Shown: positions 22,490-33,418, counted from the stretch's first letter. The stretch: 64,000 nucleotides of DNA from Juglans regia (GCF_001411555.2 NC_049910.1:33333250-33397249), one strand, 5' to 3'. Numbers and translations: made by a program. The notes: generated from the letters alone by a model not told the origin.

Positions 22490-22800
22490 TGGAACCCCTA
22501 AATTAATTTAGGGCTACAATCCGAAACCCTAAATTAATTTAGAGGTTTCAATCAATATTTGAAACCCCTAAATTAATTTAGGGCACAAATCCCAAACGAA
22601 ATACCCTAAATTGATTTAGGGGATTCAAAGATTGAAACCCCTAAATTAATTTAGGGCACAAATCCCAAACGAAATACCCTAAATTGATTTAGGGGATTCA
22701 AAGATTGAAACCCCTAAATTAATTTAGGATTTCGAAATACCCTAAATTGATTTAGGAGATTCAAAGATTGAAACCCCTAAATTAATTTAGGGTTTCATAC
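22490..22800. repeat. Tandem array, 73-bp unit, containing CCCTAAATTAATTTAGGG
   Basis: Units start at 22561, 22634 and 22707, and at 22770 after a 10-bp shortening. Each carries the self-complementary word CCCTAAATTAATTTAGGG or a one-base variant, plus a CCCTAAATTGATTTAGGG copy. Confidence 0.9.
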
Positions 22801-23887
22801 AACTTAAATTAATCTAAAATATATATCATACAACTTAGTGGTGACACGATAACTCATAACCCCACTAGTAATTTGCAAACAAAATATTTTAGATTTTGTA
22901 ATATATACATATATAAAATTTATAGTAGTGTCACAACTACTACTTTCTTACTTAAGTTATAGGTTATAAAATTTATTTTATCTAGCAAGGCTCTTTAGGA
23001 CAAGTGTTTTAGATATTGAATTATGTGAGATGATTCCTATAAATCATTCTTTATTTCTTCCCTACCCATATATGATGCATAAAAATAAAATATTAAAAAT
23101 AAAGGTAATATTTGATTTTAGATGTTATTTTATGAAAATTTCTGAACAAGGAAATTAAAAAGCTTTGTATGACTTTGTATTGGACTCAACATTGCCATGG
23201 TTTGCATAATTTCTCCCATAATTGTTTTTTGCATTTAAAATTTTGTTTCATTTTTATAACTTTTTAATTCTAATTTGTTTTATTTTTAACTTATTAATAT
23301 TTCAGGTTTTATAACTTATTAACTTTTATTTTAACTTATTGATTTTCAGTCTCACAGCAATCGACACAATTTAGTGAACTCACCGCTACGGCTCCACCCC
23401 AAAATCAATTTTGTTAATTTACAATTAATGTAATGTTGCCACAATAGTTAATTATACAATTTGTAATATTTATTTTTTTTAGAGGAGTTTGTAATAGTGT
23501 AATAGTTTATTAGTTCTCTTAATTTGTATAATTGTAAACTATTTATTTTAGCATAGTGTCTTACTCCCTTAGTGATGAATATTACTTAATTATTTAATAG
23601 TTGAAACTTAATATCTACTTATCAAAAAAAAATTATTTGTTTTCTGCTTTTAAATTTATTTATTTTTAATCTAAATAATGGGTTCAAAGTGGCCCAAAAC
23701 GAGTTTTGGGCCCAAAGTGGCCCAAAAACCGATTCTGGGCCATTTAGGGCCCAGTAAGGGATGCGGGGGTGCGGACGGGTGGGGATCCACCCCCGCACCC
23801 CGGGCAACGGACGGGGGAAAAAAATCCCACCCCCGCGTATGCGGGGGAGGGGTTGCCCCGCCTCGTAGGGGGCAGGTATCACCCCTA

Positions 23888-24660
23888 GTTGTTGGAAGAG
23901 TTCCAGGGAGTTTTTAATGAGCCTAAGGGGTTGCCCCCACCCCATAGTCATGACCATCAGATAGTCCTTAAGGAAGGCACCAAACCCATCACTAATAGGC
24001 CTTATCGATACCCCTACTACCAAAAAATAGAAATCGAAAAAAATAGTGGCTGAACTACTGAAATCAGAGGTGATAAGACCAAGCTTCAGCCCCTTTTCTT
24101 CTCGTATTTTGCTAGTTCACAAAATAGAAATCGAAAAAAATAATGGTTGAACTACTGAAATCAGAGGCGAGAAGACCAAGCTCCAGCCCCTTTTCTTCTC
24201 CTGTTTTGCTGGTTCGCAAGGCTTATGGAAGCTAGAGGCTTTTTGTCGACTACAAGTCTATAAATAAGAAAATTATGAAGGAGAAATTTCCTATTCCAGT
24301 AATTGATGAGTTGTTGGATGAATTATTTGGCTCGGTAATTTTTTCCAAACTCGATTTAAGGCCGGGTTAACACCAAGTTCGAGTAGTATCCGATGACATA
24401 TCCAAGACAGCCTTTTGGACTTATGAAGGGTCTTAATGAGTTTTTGGTTATGCCACTTGGCCTAACCAATGCCCATGCCACCTTCCAATGGTTGATGAAC
24501 GAAATTTTTAAACCCTATCTAAGGAAGTTTGTATTCGTACTTTTTTACGACATTTTGGTATATAGTAGGTCACAGGATGAACACTTGGGGCACCTAAGAC
24601 AAGTTTTATCTATGCTATAGCCACTGTTTGTGTGCCAATAGGTCCAAATGTCGGCTTGCA
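23888..24660 (+). pseudogene. gypsy reverse transcriptase, catalytic Asp lost, 97-bp duplication
   Basis: After the hAT element the frame reads EEFQGVFNEPKGLPP, then RPYRYPYYQKIEIEKIVAEL, the start of a gypsy RT. Positions 24027-24123 are duplicated at 24124-24220 with substitutions. Further on are [24 protein letters not shown] and LTNAHATFQWLMNEIF. The active-site block, normally FFDDILVYS, reads LFYDILVYS, with TAC at 24546-24548 replacing the first Asp codon. Confidence 0.88.
24027..24220 (+). repeat. 97-bp imperfect tandem duplication in RT
   Basis: ATAGAAATCGAAAAAAATA starts both copies, at 24027 and 24124. The second copy is the one that joins the downstream RT in frame better. Confidence 0.85.
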
Positions 24661-24899
24661 GTAGGGAAAATTGACTATTTAGGTAACGTAATCAATGTTG
24701 AAGGTGTAAGGGCTGATAATTCTAAAATTGCTACTATGTTGGAATAACCTGAGCTAAGAATGTGAAGTCTCTTAAGAGATTTCTAGGACTCACAAGATAC
24801 TATCGGAAGTTCATAAGAAACTATGGTCTTATTGTTGTACCCTCACTTCCTTACTTAAAAAGAATTATTTTTCATGGAATATAGAGGCTAAGAAAACAT

Positions 24900-25340
24900 T
24901 TGAGGATCTAAAAAGGGTTGTGTCTCAACCATTGGTGTTAAGGCTGCCAGATTTTAGCAAGTCATTCACTATTGAATGCGATGCATGTGGTATAGGGCTT
25001 GGTGCTGTGTTGATGCAATCTGGGCAGCCTATTGGATATTTGAGTTGGGCACTTAAGGGGAAGGCTCTACTGTTATCTACTTACGAAAAAGAGTTGTTGG
25101 TTCTTGTGACGGTAGTGCAAATAAGGAGACCATATCTCCTTGGGCAGTCCTTCGTTGTAAAGATTGACCAACAAGCTCTGAAATTCTTGCTTAAGCAGCG
25201 GGTGGGAACGGAAAAACAACAAAAATGAGTGGCGAAATTAATGGGTTACGATTTCTCTATTGATTATAAAAAGAGGAAAGAAAATAGGTGGTCGATACCC
25301 TTTCTTGAAGGGAAGAAAAGTTAGAAGAGTCCTTCATTTC
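24900..25340 (+). pseudogene. gypsy RNase H
   Basis: LPDFSKSFTIECDACGIGLG, then GAVLMQSGQPIGYLSWALKG, STYEKELLVLV and FVVKIDQQALKFLLKQR are the usual RT-linked RNase H blocks, with the first catalytic Asp present (ECDA). A TGA and a frameshift follow at about 25226. Confidence 0.85.
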
Positions 25341-26420
25341 TGCCATAATTTTATTTCCCACCCCATTATGGATCGAAGAGTTAAAATACAGTTACCAAAA
25401 GTCCACTGAATTGACTGGAATCTTGCAGCAATTCCCCTCCAACCAGAATGTTCATAAAGGGTTCTCACTATAGCAGGGTTTAATTATAAAAAATGGAAGA
25501 ATTGTTGTGGTTCAGGATTTTGAATTTAAAAGGAAGATTTTGCAATATGTGCACCATAATCCCCAAGCAAGTCATTCAAGTTATTTGAAGACGTATCAGA
25601 GAGCTAAACGAGATTTTTACTTGAGGGGTATGAAAAATGATATTAAAAAGTTGGTGAAGGAGTGTAACATTTACCAATCTATGAAATATGAGACCTCACA
25701 CCCTGCGGGGCTACTTCAGCCCCTACCCATTCCACAACAACCCTGGTATGATATTTCACTAGATTTCATTGAGGGACTACCTGTGTCAAAAGGGTTAAGT
25801 GTGATATTTGTAGTCGTGGACCGTTTCACTAAGTATGCCCATTTCACGGCGTTTGCTCACCCCTACGCTGCCTAAGTGGTGGCTAAGAAGTTTATGGAGC
25901 AGGTTTTCAAACACCATAGATTCCCTAAATCTGTGGTGTCAGATAAGGATCCCATTTTCCTGAGTTCTTTTTGGAGGGCCTTATTTCAATCTCACGGGTC
26001 CTCATTGGACTACAGTTCTTCATACCACCCACAAACGGACGGTCAAACCGAGGCTATCAACAAATGTATCGAGAGTTATCTAAGGTGTTATGCAAGGGTT
26101 AAATCCAAACTATGGTCACAATGGTTGACTATAGCTGAGTAGTGGTACAATACGACCTAACACACAACCACAAGATGGCACCCTTTGAAGCTACTTACGG
26201 TTACCCACCCCCAACCCTCATTTCCTACATTCCTGGCACCATCTCTAATGGGGCAGTTGATCAAATATTGCGCAGCAGAAATCAAGTAATCAATTTGTTA
26301 AAACAGAATCTAACAGAAGCCAAACACTATATGAAACATTTTGCAGATAAACAAAGGACAAAAAGAGAGTTTAACAAGGGAGAATGGGTTTACTTGAAAC
26401 TTCAGCTCTACCGATAGAAA
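25341..26420 (+). pseudogene. gypsy integrase
   Basis: An H-H and C-X2-C-like zinc region precedes the core, degraded to CNIYQSMK. Core residues are kept: Asp in SLDFIEGLPVS, Asp in VVSDKDPIFLSSFW, and Glu in the NKCIESYLRCY segment, with YHPQTDGQTE between. TAA at 25873-25875 and TAG near 26139 interrupt the frame. Confidence 0.88.
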
Positions 26421-26810
26421 ACCTTAGCTTTGAGGCATAACATGAAGCTAGCCCCCAGGTACTACGGACCGTTCCAGATTGAAGAGAATATAGGTCGGTA
26501 GCGTATCGCCTAAAGCTTTCTGAGTCCTCCAAGATCCATGCTACATTTCACGTCTCTTGCCTCAAGAGGAAGTTGGGGTCCCAGATTCAAGTATTTCCAA
26601 CCCTACCTCCCACGGACTAGCAGGGAGAGATACAACCTGAGTCGGAGCAGATCTGAGAACACTGTATGAAAAAAGAAGGAGATCGCGTCGTCACCGAGTT
26701 GTTGGTAAAATGGGTTGGACTCCCGAAAGAAGAGAGCAGCTAGGAACTACTATGGAGGGTTAAGGCCCATTACCCACACCTTGTGGGCAAGATGCTTTGA
26801 ACAGTGGGAA
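26421..26810 (+). pseudogene. gypsy integrase tail with chromodomain
   Basis: Segments LAPRYYGPFQIEE and, at about 26680-26790, VVTELLVKWVGLPKEESS then AHYPHLVGKML resemble the chromodomain at the end of chromovirus integrases, which directs insertion to particular chromatin. Stops are present. Confidence 0.7.
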
Positions 26811-26812
26811 AT

Positions 26813-27410
26813 TGTTAGGGACCAATCGGCGCAAGAAGAAAGACCTAAGGAACAAGATGAAGATTGAAGTAAGTGGAACTAGGAGATAGGATTATGCGAA
26901 TTGAAGTGAAAGGATGGAATAGGGAACGACGTCGTTGGAAAGGATCACGAAGCACTGCGTTTTGAAGAATAAACTGAGGCGTGTTGGCTAAAGCTTGGCT
27001 ATCGTTTAGGAACTGCAATACGCAACATTTAATTGAGTCTTTAGTGTCTGTAGTTTAGACCTGTTGTAATACACATCGTTTTGGGATTAAAATACCAAAC
27101 TGTGTTTTATTTTACTATCATTTGCAAGTGTCTATCAGGTTAGTTTATCAATTTTTAGGTGTTAGTTATAGATTCGCAAGTCATGGATATACTTGAAAGG
27201 GAGAGAAAACTATAGAGGCATTTAAAAACTTGTCAAGGTTTCATCTGTAAGGAGGTTTTGGAATGCCTAGAAGAACTCCTACTATCAACATACATGTGGC
27301 TCACTTGAGCCTTCTTCTCAAACACTTTCCAGCCATTTCTTATTCTCAATACAACAAACCATCGTTACCAACACAACCCTTCCTCATTACATTAGCGTAA
27401 TATCACAACA
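26813..27410 (+). repeat. 3' LTR of the gypsy element
   Basis: Begins TGTTAGGGACCAATCGGCGC and ends TATCACAACA, with purine-rich AGTGGGAAAT just before it. It keeps CpGs such as GAACGACGTCGTTGG where the 5' LTR has TpG. Confidence 0.9.
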
Positions 27411-28309
27411 CTGATATAGTATTTAAGTCTAGAGAAGAGATTGAGACCTTCCAACCTAATGGATTCAAATTCAGTAGAGAGAGTAATGACGATAAGAAAT
27501 TTTACCCAAAATTAGATGTAAAGGTCTTGATGGGACCCGATAAAGATGTGGCGTGTCCATTTCCATGAGAAAATATCTGATCTTGAATATGTGGCTTGTG
27601 ACTTGTGCTAGCTTTAATTTGATGGATGATAATAATATAAAGACCATTAAAGTCTCTAGAGATCTCATTTTCTCTGTCCCTTTTCTCATTTTCATTTTCA
27701 TTTATTTTATATTTTATATTTATGTCATGGTATGATCAGTCAATCTAGTACAATAAGGTTGCATTTGGGTAGTGAGGTACTCTCAAGTATTCTGTGAATA
27801 GTAGTGAAAAAGTAATAAAAAAATAATTATAGAATATTAAATAGTATTGAAAAGTATGTGAAAAGTAATAATAAAATAATAAATAGTATGGAGGTATTCT
27901 TTTGCGCTTGTTGTGTGTATGTACGAAGCCTCAAACCATTTTTTGTTTGCCTTTTAATTATTATCTCCAACAACCCTTGATTTTGACCTTTGGGCCTAAC
28001 CAGAAAGTATTTTACTATTTCATCATTTTCCTTTACATGTAGCATCCATTGAAGGAAGAAACCCTAAACTCAAACCAAAATCCAATGCATGGAGTTCAAG
28101 CATGCCAGCAGCAAAGTATCCAATTACACACAACTCCAAAGTTTAGAAAACATAAGAAGTATTAATTAGAGTTAAATTAACTATCAATTGGGGAGAAACC
28201 AAAAAAACAAAAAACAGATCGATGGCAAGATTTATTGGAGACTCACAGTCAGATTCTTCAAAATCACGATCTGATCATCAAGAGAAAGCTGTCAAACGAT
28301 GACATCTAA
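27411..28309. other. Intergenic with AT-rich MITE-like segment 27760-27900
   Basis: The 27760-27900 part has AATAGTA/GTATTC words like those at 50390-50520, probably another small MITE. No gene recognised. Confidence 0.45.
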
Positions 28310-28660
28310 TTTACTAGATTGTTCCGTGTGGATGTTGAGTTAAGTTGAGTTCTTTATGAATATTAGTGAGTTGAGATAATGGAGTGAGTTTCGTGGTGCC
28401 CAGCTAAGATATGTTTAGATTTGTTTGGATGTTAAAATGAGTTTAGATGTATTCATAGAAAGTTAAAAAATGTTGTGGGTCCCACGTGGTAAAGAGATAT
28501 TGAGTTAAAAAAGGTTGTGGGTTTCACATGTAAATATGTTTTGAGTTAAGTGATGTTTAGTGATTTGGGAGTTGTATGTTTGGATGTTAGAATAGGTCTA
28601 AAACAAAACCCAACTGAGATAAGTTGAGCTCATTCAAGGATCCAAACGAAATCTTAAACT
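28310..28660. repeat. MITE cluster with TTTGGATGTTARAATG ends
   Basis: TTTGGATGTTAAAATGAG near 28435 and TTTGGATGTTAGAATAGG near 28588 suggest one or two related short elements, with TTGTGGGTCCCAC internal words. Confidence 0.5.
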
Positions 28661-28814
28661 TGAAGTAGTTAGCTAGTTAATGTAACTGATTGTAATGCAA
28701 ATGTTTAAAAATTGAGATAATATTATACCATCTCATGATGTATCCTATTCATTATAAATATAAAGGCATTGCAACGCATGATTGACATTAGGGTGCGTAA
28801 TTATAAATTCAAAC

Positions 28815-29284
28815 TGTTAGAATTATTTAAATTAATGTACCTACATAGGTTGTGAGTCTTACATTATATAATTGCCACGTATAAGGTTTAGATATATCTG
28901 TAAGGCCCAGTAAATGTGATTAATAAAGTGGTATAACTAGACCATTGACATATCTCTAAAAGCCCATAATTTTGATCACATCATGAGCATAAAGTGATAT
29001 GGGCCCAATTCATGTATAGAGATCCATTAAAGGCTCATGTAATTCTATTGTTTTATGATAGGAAAAATTAGAATTCGAGTATTATATATAGATCATGCTC
29101 TGACCAATCTTTTTGACTCTACTCATCCCATTATAGTGAGTTTTTTTAGAAAGTAAATTTTGAACATAGAAGACCATACTATTGCGCTCTTCTCTCCAAT
29201 GGCTACAAGTAAACTCTTAATGCTAGATTTCTACACAAATTTGACAAGTGATCTTGACGATTTCGGATTTATATAGATCTAACA
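28815..29284 (+). repeat. Ty1/copia 5' LTR (470 bp)
   Basis: Begins TGTTAGAATTATTTAAATTA and ends with GATCTAACA, directly before a tRNA-Met primer-binding site. No 3' partner was found in the window. Confidence 0.75.
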
Positions 29285-29286
29285 AG

Positions 29287-29299
29287 TGGTATCAAAGCC
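29287..29299 (+). promoter_or_regulatory. Primer-binding site of the copia element
   Basis: TGGTATCAAAGCC, one base different from the usual TGGTATCAGAGCC, lies 2 bases after the LTR. Confidence 0.8.
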
Positions 29300-30545
29300 T
29301 CATTGTTAGATTTGTGTGGAAATATAGTTTGTGGAATACGATTTCGTATTTTATGAAGTTTTCACCGCTTAGAGTTTCTTTATGATTCGGTTTTTGAGTT
29401 TTTTGGAGTGACTAGAAAGTTTCTCTTGAGTTGTTATGGTGGTTGCCAGAGTGTAGCACATCGGATCTCTCAAAAACCCACCACTTATGGTGGCCAAAAG
29501 TTTTTTTATTTTATTTTATTTTTTCAGTTTTTGACTGAAAAGGGGTTGTTGGAGGCATGAGAGGACGCTGGAAATGTCCTCACCGGCGTCCCTTCATTCA
29601 GATATGCTAGAAAAATGGTCCGATCAGTTGGAATAGTGACCAGAACAGTGACGATGCCGGTGGCTATTTTCTGCTACAGTAACTCGAGTCACATAATGTT
29701 ATTCCTAGGTAATGTTGTTTTAAATTTGGGTAGGATTTATTATGTGAATTGGACTTGGGTCTTAACACAAACCTTGGACGTGCTTTAGTTGGTCCAATCC
29801 TTAATAAATATAAGGTAAATTGGGTTAAATAAGGATTAGGTTTATATACGATGAGCTAGCCCATGTGTTGAGTCAAAGTTATAAGACCATTGTGTTTCAA
29901 GCTTGTGAGCCAAATTATATCACAAGACGTACCCATGGGTTGATTCTTACCCATTTTGACCGGGTAACTTTTGACCCAATTGACCGAATGACTTACCCGT
30001 TTGACTCGCCCAATTTGACTTGAATTCGGATCCTGACCCGGATCCAATAGAATATAAATATTATTTATTATTTTAATAATTTCCTTTTTTAAAAAAAAAT
30101 TGGATATCTCTATTGTAGACATATTGTTTAATATCATCTTGTTTCTATGCATGATTTTTTTTTTTTTTTGAGATATTCAGTAGTAATTCATACATGTGGC
30201 TTAGATAAATTAAAGTGATATGTCGCTTAAGTGACATCTGTCATGGAGATTTTCTCCTTGGCCTAAAATGTAAAAGTTTAATGAATTGCATAAAGTTACA
30301 TCTATATCCATGACAATGACAATCGGCCCAAATGAAGGTTGTTATTTGGCTGAGTCATAGTTGGTATAAGGTGGTTATATGTGAATTGCATAATTTTTCA
30401 AATTAACCTATGCATTCAATAGTTGAGCCAAAGGAAGACTATTGTTTGGCCATGTTGTATAATTTTTTGGATTAAACTATACATTCAATAGTTGGCCCAA
30501 AGGAATGCTATTGTTTGGCCAGACCTAGTTGCACTATTCACGATA
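29300..30545 (+). other. copia leader, with 69-bp repeat 30390-30527
   Basis: ATTCAATAGTTGRCCCAAAGGAA..CTATTGTTTGGCCA occurs twice, 69 bp apart. A weaker third copy lies near 30320. No protein was recognised in the leader. Confidence 0.55.
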
Positions 30546-30725
30546 GAGTAATGCTATACACCACACTCTCATCCTATGTTGATCATACTAAGTGGTATGT
30601 GGCACATTCATCAGTATTAGATAATAAAGAAGAATGCAATAAATGATCATTTAATGGTTATAAATGTGTCACATCATACTTAGTGAGATGAAAGTGGGAT
30701 GGTAGTATGATGTATAGAATTTTCC
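30546..30725. repeat. 180-bp MULE-like MITE with a 10-bp target duplication
   Basis: ATTCACGATA flanks it at 30536-30545 and 30726-30735. The ends form a diverged inverted repeat of about 60 bp (left TGCTATACACCACACTCTCA, right arm reverse complement TTCTATACATCATACTACCA). Confidence 0.88.
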
Positions 30726-30969
30726 ATTCACGATAACTAGCCTTATTGGGAGAGGGCCACTTGCATGTTGTAGTTACTATCCAAAGACTTGATTGCAATG
30801 ATGTACTAGGTATCTCATACTGTACCACTTTTATAAAACCATCAAATTTTTTGTTTAATTTTGTCACGTTGTCAGATTGATTTTATTGTTCAATTGGAAT
30901 AAAGTTAGCATGACAAAAGTTATGGTTTGTTTAATAATACTTCAAGATTGATGGGATATTTATTTTATT

Positions 30970-31794
30970 GTGAGTTCCCTTTGTCTTCTTATAGTGAATG
31001 CATTTTTTATATCTGCCAATTTAAATAACATTTTAATTCTTAATGGATCAAATTTTACAAAATGGAAAGAGTATGTTACTATTGTTCTTGGGTGTATGGA
31101 TTTAAACTATGTGCTTCAGGTTAATGAGCCTCCCAAGCCTACTGATCAAAGTTCTATTGATTAGATGACAGCTTATGAAAAATGGGATCACACTAATCTC
31201 ATAAGTCTTATGATAATGAATCATTTTACTCCAGATTATATTCGAGGTGCAATGTCTGAAGAGGAAAATGCCAAGAAGTACCTGAATCAAATAGCAGACC
31301 GATTGTTGCGTCAGAAAAGGTAAAAACAAGTACATTTCTTAGAAAAATTTGTCTCAATGCGGTATTTTGGCAAATGGAATATAAGGGAGTATATTATGGA
31401 AATTCCAAATCTTGTTACTAGATTGAGAGCACTAAAGTTAGAATTCTCTGAAGAAATTCTTGTGCATCTCATTCTGATTTATCGTCATGCACAATTTGGT
31501 CTTTTCAAAATTAAGTATAATACTCAAATGAAGAAATGGACTATTAATGAGCTTATTGCTCATAGTGTGCAAGAGGAAGAGAGATTGAAACAAGAAAAGA
31601 AAGAAAGTGCTCACATGGCAATTTTTCGTCATGGAAATCTGGGCACTAAGAAAAGAAAGAAGAATGATAAAGATAAGGCAACTACGGATGCTGGAACTTC
31701 ACAGAAAATTGTGCAACAAGAACAAAATAAGGTGTCTGCCTGTTACTTTTGCAAAAGGGGTTGGTCCTTGCTCAGGTCTATTGTTGTGTTTTAA
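30970..31794 (+). pseudogene. copia gag (DUF4219/UBN2 type), truncated
   Basis: ILNGSNFTKWKEYVTIVLG near 31030 and VNEPPKPTDQSS are followed by an in-frame TAG (31162-31164). Next are EKWDHTNLISLMIM, a stop, SMRYFGKWNIREYIMEIPNL, WTINELIAHSVQEEERLKQE and a Lys-rich tail. The zinc knuckle begins (CYFC) but the His and final Cys are lost. Protease, integrase and RT are absent downstream. Confidence 0.85.
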
Positions 31795-31867
31795 ATTTGA
31801 CAATATGTTTTCTAGAAACGTCAAAGCCCCAAGAGGTATGTCCGGTGTGGAAATAAGCAGTGTGATA

Positions 31868-32317
31868 GTTGATAAGAAGTGTGATTTCCGACGATCTAAT
31901 ATCGCCGGAAATTCTTTTTACCTGCGATTATTGCGGAATTTGAGGCGAATTTAAGTCGCCGCAAATAGTTTTGCAGCGATTAAAGTTGTTCGTTGGAATA
32001 GAGCATATTATTAGCGGCGATTAATAAAATTTTAACGACGACTATAATTCACCGCAAAAGTTTTCCCGACGATTTAATAGACAAATGTAATGGGTATTTG
32101 CAGCGTTTTATTTTGAATTTGCTGCGAAAAAAAATCGTTGGAAAATATAACATTTTTTGCAGCAATTTTTTACTTCCGTTGGGGTAGATCAGAAGTGGAG
32201 GGATAATACTGGAGAATATGTAGCGATTTTTAAATCGCTGGAAAAAGTTAATGACGGTGATTTAGAGACTTTTCCCAGCAAAAAAAATCGTTGGGAAAAG
32301 TCATTTCTCTTGTAGTG
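31868..32317. mobile_element. Short non-autonomous CACTA element, about 450 bp
   Basis: The right end reads CTCTTGTAGTG at 32317, whose reverse complement CACTACAAGAG is the classic CACTA end. The left end is degenerate: ATAAGAAGTGTGATTTCC from about 31868. The interior alternates GCGATT/AATCGC and CGACGATTT words, as in many small CACTA elements. No matching 3-bp target duplication was seen. Confidence 0.75.
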
Positions 32318-33011
32318 GAGCCATGTTTGGCTTCCGGCCCTATGCTCCCAAGGACACAGCCAGCACAGAGCTTGTCGCTTGGAAGGATAATGTAATTGAA
32401 AGAAGCATTTAGGAAGCTTACATTAATGCCATTAGATGAGCAAAAAGCTTCACACACATTGAAATCTTTCTTGGGAGCTCATTCGGCTGGAATTCACATG
32501 CCTTGAAGGTTGAGGAAATTGGTGATGTGAATCTTATTCCAAAAGAACTGTCACTCAAGATTGTCATTCCAATGTGGCCTGAGGGTATCCCGGATAGTGC
32601 ATCCGTGTAGGAAATATTGAATTAGCAGAACAAGACAATGTAGATGATGTACAAGGGCATAGTTCAGGCCCTCCAAACCTTCACAGAAGCCAGAACATTA
32701 CGTGACACACTTAGCCTACGAGAATGGAGTGTTACAATTTGGTATCAGAGTTGGTCGAGAGATTCTGTAAACTTTTTGAAAAGAAAAACAATTACTATTA
32801 ATTCTAAGATAAAGTTACCTTGGATGCTTTTGACCCGCTCGAGAGTTATTGGAATATTTCATATTAAAATAAGTCGTTTATTAGCTTTCAGTAGATAGTA
32901 CTATGATATTGTTACTGTACTCGGAATTACTGTTATTATTATTGTTTTAACAGAAGCCAGAACATGATTTTGATTACTGTAGAGCTCATATTCATGCTAA
33001 GATGATGATAG
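32318..33011 (+). pseudogene. Phospholipase D alpha-like fragment
   Basis: In frame just after the CACTA end: FGFRPYAPKDTAST, then WKDNVIERSI, a stop, [51 protein letters not shown], a stop, and MMYKGIVQALQ. These match, in order, the region leading to the second catalytic motif of plant PLD alpha. About 14 residues between KIV and IPMW, and about 60-70 after VQALQ, are missing. After an insertion (32699-32949) AHIHAKMMI appears, corresponding to the HxK start of the second HKD motif. It is followed by GGTAAATT, which could be the retained intron donor. PLD alpha hydrolyses membrane phospholipids to phosphatidic acid; this copy is broken. Confidence 0.8.
32699..32949. mobile_element. 251-bp insertion in the PLD fragment carrying an LTR/primer-site junction
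   Basis: ACAGAAGCCAGAACAT is present at 32683-32698 and 32950-32965. Between them, GAGTGTTACAATTTGGTATCAGAG looks like the end of an LTR followed by a tRNA-Met primer-binding site. I infer a fragment of another LTR element. Confidence 0.65.
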
Positions 33012-33418
33012 GTAAATTGGTTCATCAATGTTTTCTAGAAGGATTGAAGTACCTAGCTAGCTATCTCAGTGTCCTTCAATATGATCTCTCCATTTTAGCG
33101 GAGAAAAAACAAGAGGGTGCATCCAAAATCCATATAAATATCAACTCAAACTTCATACATAAATCCATTTAAAATCAACTATGCTTTTTTTATGATTGAG
33201 TCATTTAGATTCTTGCCTGGCCATTTGCTCTGTTAGTCCATTGATCTTACTGAAGATTGAAAGGTGATCACAGAGCGAACTGGGATAGAATTCTTCGCAG
33301 ACACCAAATCTGAAGTTCTCGGATCCAAGTCTAATTAACTTACTTCTGACTCCGATTCTCACAACATAATTGCCTTGCTCTGATTTTAAGAGACAAGCTG
33401 TTTCTTTTGTCATATGAG
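33012..33418. other. No gene recognised
   Basis: The - frame 33201-33413 (70 codons) shows no motif I recognise. Confidence 0.4.

Larger units (their letters stand above)
21743..23887. mobile_element. hAT-family non-autonomous element, 2.1 kb
   Basis: The ends are TAGGGGTG (21743-21750) and CACCCCTA (23880-23887). GTTGTTGG lies immediately outside on both sides (21735-21742, 23888-23895), the 8-bp target duplication typical of hAT. Both subterminal regions are very GC-rich, with GGCGGGG/CCCCGCC words. Inside are a 32-bp perfect palindrome, a UTR-like CT-rich segment with a splice-donor-like GGTAAG, and a tandem array. No transposase frame was seen. Confidence 0.92.
18512..27410 (+). mobile_element. 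Ty3/gypsy chromovirus-type LTR retrotransposon with two nested insertions
   Basis: LTRs of about 600 bp lie at 18512-19114 and 26813-27410. The internal order is gag, zinc knuckle, protease, RT, RNase H, integrase, chromodomain, as in chromoviruses. Removing the insertions at 19479-20500 and 21743-23887 leaves about 5.7 kb. Frameshifts, stops and a lost catalytic residue make it inactive. A matching 5-bp target duplication was not evident: CTTTG lies left of the 5' LTR and CTGAT lies right of the 3' LTR. Confidence 0.92.
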
